From positions 4,511,501 to 4,575,500 of the forward strand of contig NZ_JACDXJ010000001.1 of the NCBI RefSeq assembly GCF_013520865.1: DNA of 64,000 nt. Direction: 5' to 3'. The position numbers and the translations under genes were made by a program. The stretch is from Microvirga mediterraneensis. Its GTDB lineage: Bacteria > Pseudomonadota > Alphaproteobacteria > Rhizobiales > Beijerinckiaceae. This document shows positions 61,861-64,000 of this stretch, in pieces. The notes under the pieces were generated by a model. That model was not told where the DNA came from. It made no database searches and saw nothing but the letters and a program-made list of their open reading frames with translations. How positions within the stretch are numbered: the first letter of the stretch is position 1; each line of letters begins with the position of its first letter.

Positions 61861-62949
61861 TCAGCCGCGGGCGCGGGCGCGGATCATGAACGTGTCGAAG
61901 GCGTATTCGGCCACTTGGAACCAGAGATATTCCTCGCCGCGGAACGCCTTGTAGCTGTCGTAGATCTTCTTGAAGTCCGGGTTCTTGGCCGAGATCTCGT
62001 CATAGACCTCGTTGGCGGCCTTGTAGGCTGCTTCCATGATCTCCTGCGAGAACGGACGCAGCTGCGCGCCGTTGCCGATCAGGCTGCGCAGGGCGGCCGG
62101 ATTTTTGGCATCGTACTTGGCCTGCGTGTCGACGTTCACATAGCCCGCAGCCGCCTGGACGGCAGCCTGGTAGCTCTTCGGCAGCTCGTTCCACTTCTGC
62201 AGGTTGATGTAGAAGTGGATCGCGGGACCACCCTCCCAGAAGCCCGGATAATAGTAATACGGCGCCACCTTGTTGAGGCCGAGCTTCTCGTCGTCGTAGG
62301 GTGCGACCCACTCGGCGGCATCGATGGTGCCGCGCTCGAGCGACGGATAGAGATCGCCGCCGGCGATCTGCTGCGGCACGACGCCGAGCTTGCCCATGAT
62401 CTGACCGGCGAGGCCGGCGATGCGCATCTTGAGACCCTTCAGGTCCTCGACGGTCTTGATCTCCTTGCGGAACCAGCCGCCCATCTGCACGCCTGTGTTG
62501 CCGGCCGGCAGAGCGTAGACATTGTGCTTGGCGTAGAAGTCGTTCAGCAGCGCATTGCCGTTGCCGTGATAGAGCCATGCATTGGTCTGGCGGGAGTTGA
62601 GGCCGAAGGGCAGCGTGGTGCCGATGGCGAAGGTCGGGTCCTTGCCCACGTAGTAGTACGAGCAGGTGTGGCCCATCTCGACCGTTCCGCCGCCGATGGC
62701 GTCGAGCGCCTGCGGGGCGCCGACGATCTCGCCGGGTGCGAAGGTCTGGATGATGAACTTGCCGTCGGTGGCCTCCGCGACGAGCTTGGCGAAGGTCTCG
62801 CCGCCGCCGAACAGGGTGTCGAGGGATTTCGGGAAGGCCGAGGTCAGGCGCCAGCGAACTTCCGGGTTCGACTGGGCGATGGCGGGCTTCGCGACGGCTC
62901 CGGCTGCGGCACCAAGGGTGGCAGCCTGGAGGAATGCACGACGTTTCAT
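61861..62949 (-). CDS. TRAP transporter substrate-binding protein (DctP family)
   Basis: 362 residues. KRRAFLQAATLGAAAGAVAK is a Tat-type signal peptide (RRxFLQ). The mature part has the TRAP binding fold: VRWRLTSAFPKSLDTLFGGG, IVGAPQALDAIGGGTVEM, and the substrate Arg/Trp region GLKMRIAGLAGQIMGKLGVV. It belongs to the group that binds keto acids (TakP-like) or other monocarboxylates. No dctQ or dctM membrane gene is near, so partner subunits must be elsewhere. ATG 62949 follows AAAGGGAC. Confidence 0.92.
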   Translation of the reverse strand: MKRRAFLQAATLGAAAGAVAKPAIAQSNPEVRWRLTSAFPKSLDTLFGGGETFAKLVAEATDGKFIIQTFAPGEIVGAPQALDAIGGGTVEMGHTCSYYYVGKDPTFAIGTTLPFGLNSRQTNAWLYHGNGNALLNDFYAKHNVYALPAGNTGVQMGGWFRKEIKTVEDLKGLKMRIAGLAGQIMGKLGVVPQQIAGGDLYPSLERGTIDAAEWVAPYDDEKLGLNKVAPYYYYPGFWEGGPAIHFYINLQKWNELPKSYQAAVQAAAGYVNVDTQAKYDAKNPAALRSLIGNGAQLRPFSQEIMEAAYKAANEVYDEISAKNPDFKKIYDSYKAFRGEEYLWFQVAEYAFDTFMIRARARG

Positions 62950-63161
62950 GAGCGTCCCTTTCATTCGTTTCCGTTTCAGGGCGCGCACGGGACAGAAAGT
63001 TTCAACGCGACGCACTCAAACGAATAGTTGAGACGCCCCTATAACGCCCCAACGGAAAGAAGGGAGGCCTTCCGAAGCAGGGACTTCATGCATTCAGTGC
63101 ATGCGTGAGCAGGTCCCAGAGCAAGGCTCGGAACCTGCGGCCGATCGCACCGTGAGGGGCG

Positions 63162-63335
63162 TCAGAAAATCAGCTCGCCCGCACCCCAGGCGATGAGGAT
63201 CAGGATCACGAAGCCCAGGAGGAACAGGCCGAACAGGACCTTGGCGACGGTCTTGGCGCCGGACGCGACGCCCGTGAAGCCCAGGGCACCGGCCACCAGC
63301 GACACCACGAGAAAGATCAGGGCCCATTTCAGCAT
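63162..63335 (-). CDS. Small DUF1328 (YtjA) membrane protein
   Basis: 57 residues, with two hydrophobic segments ([17 protein letters not shown] and [19 protein letters not shown]) around a conserved Gly/Ala turn ([11 protein letters not shown]). This is the DUF1328 family, very short inner-membrane proteins with no established role, often linked to stress. ATG 63335 and TGA 63162-63164 were read directly from the minus strand. It stands between the TRAP binding protein and the helicase end. Confidence 0.88.
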   Translation of the reverse strand: MLKWALIFLVVSLVAGALGFTGVASGAKTVAKVLFGLFLLGFVILILIAWGAGELIF

Positions 63336-63433
63336 ATCCGCACCTCGACTTCATACTGCTCAGCTGAAGACATTAAGCGCTCACGGTCGATCCGGTTCCG
63401 CACAGGCGCCTGGTAGAAAGCCGGCAGTTCCCG

Positions 63434-64000
63434 TCAGACGACGACTGTCACCTTCTCGGCCGCGCGGGTAAGCGCCGTATAGAGCCAGCGGCTGCGATGT
63501 TCGCGGAAGGCATAGGACTCGTCGAAGAGCACGAGGTCGTCCCATTGCGAGCCCTGGGCCTTGTGCACGGTCAGCGCATAACCATAGGTAAATTCGTCGG
63601 ACTCCTTGCGCAGGACGAACGGCACGTCCTCTTCCGTACCCTCGAAGAAGGCCTTGTGCACGGCGACCTCGACGGAGCGGCGGCGGGCATCGTCGTCGGG
63701 CAGCACATCCATGCGGATGAAGTCGTTGCGGATACCGCGCAGGGCCTGGATGCTCCAGGTGCCGCCGTTGAGCAGCCCCTTGGTCTTGTCGTTGCGCAGG
63801 CAGACGAGCTTCTCGCCCGCCGCCGGCATGGGATCGCGATAGCCGTTCAATTCGCGCAGGCGCGTGTTGTAGAGGCGCCGGGTCTTGTTGAGGCCCACCA
63901 GCACCTGATCGGCCGCCATGACGGTGGCGGCATCGATCTCGCGGCGGCGGATGATGCGGCTCTCGCCATAGGTGCCCGGCTCCAGCCGCCCGCCTTCCCG
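63434..64000 (-). CDS. RecD-like ATP-dependent DNA helicase, 3' part
   Basis: 188 residues visible; the gene continues past the right edge of the window, and the frame is open through base 64000. It is the C-terminal end of a RecD/UvrD-like SF1 helicase: the last motifs are FTYGYALTVHKAQGSQWDDL (motif V) and EHRSRWLYTALTRAAEKVTV (motif VI with the finger Arg). The missing front should carry Walker A and B. It is probably RecD2 or an exodeoxyribonuclease V family member; the sequence cannot decide. Confidence 0.85.
   Translation of the reverse strand, partial: REGGRLEPGTYGESRIIRRREIDAATVMAADQVLVGLNKTRRLYNTRLRELNGYRDPMPAAGEKLVCLRNDKTKGLLNGGTWSIQALRGIRNDFIRMDVLPDDDARRRSVEVAVHKAFFEGTEEDVPFVLRKESDEFTYGYALTVHKAQGSQWDDLVLFDESYAFREHRSRWLYTALTRAAEKVTVVV

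Overview
The window is chromosomal DNA of a GC-rich alphaproteobacterium, most likely a member of the Hyphomicrobiales (Methylobacteriaceae/Microvirga-like). This is inferred from an alphaproteobacterial RpoH with matching CTTG-N18-CTTATAT promoters, PmtA, a DUF1127 protein, DUF2852, DUF1330 and UPF0126 proteins, and families of palindromic intergenic repeats typical of that order. No ribosomal RNA is present, so the genus is an inference from gene content.

Bases 1 to about 16,960 are the right part of a genomic island inserted at the 3' end of a tRNA-Glu(CTC) gene. Reading inward from the tRNA it holds: a tyrosine integrase; a zinc-finger protein, an HTH protein, an RNase HI and a small protein with phage-like spacing; a serine recombinase with its own promoter; a four-gene operon (6321-11094) encoding a helical/HTH-like protein, a Cas4/RecB-like nuclease with an iron-sulfur cysteine set, a 493-residue protein of no recognised family and an SF1 helicase; a restriction-modification group (m5C methyltransferase, Vsr, convergent candidate endonuclease); and a phage-like chain ending in an HNH protein and a DEAD/DEAH helicase with two zinc ribbons. 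The left end of the island is outside the window.

Bases 17,041 to 64,000 are core chromosome. Main blocks are: rluD and rpoH; purA with a long leader; an Ada-like repair gene; dnaK-dnaJ; pmtA-pyrF; two DUF1330 genes; dapB-gpmA; alkB; grpE-glnD; an SsuABC-like transporter operon with an OsmC gene; a PBP-activator-like lipoprotein; rsmI-yraN; a LysR/DUF1127 divergent pair; a lipid kinase; gshB; hemW; an RTX/TetR/DUF2852 segment; rdgB-rph divergent from hrcA; two secreted repeat proteins; lepA; an MFS transporter; arsC; a TRAP-type binding protein; DUF1328; and the 3' end of a RecD-like helicase.

The stress genes form a functional theme: rpoH, dnaK, dnaJ, grpE and hrcA are all within 38 kb but in separate loci, and dnaK and grpE carry RpoH-type promoter matches. 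The best candidate for an undescribed system is the four-gene helicase/nuclease operon, which has an array of CCAGA/TCTGG motifs directly upstream of its first gene. Two further notable points are a terminator-like hairpin inside the purA 5' leader, and a 111-bp double-hairpin repeat inserted in frame in the coding sequence of an ABC permease.
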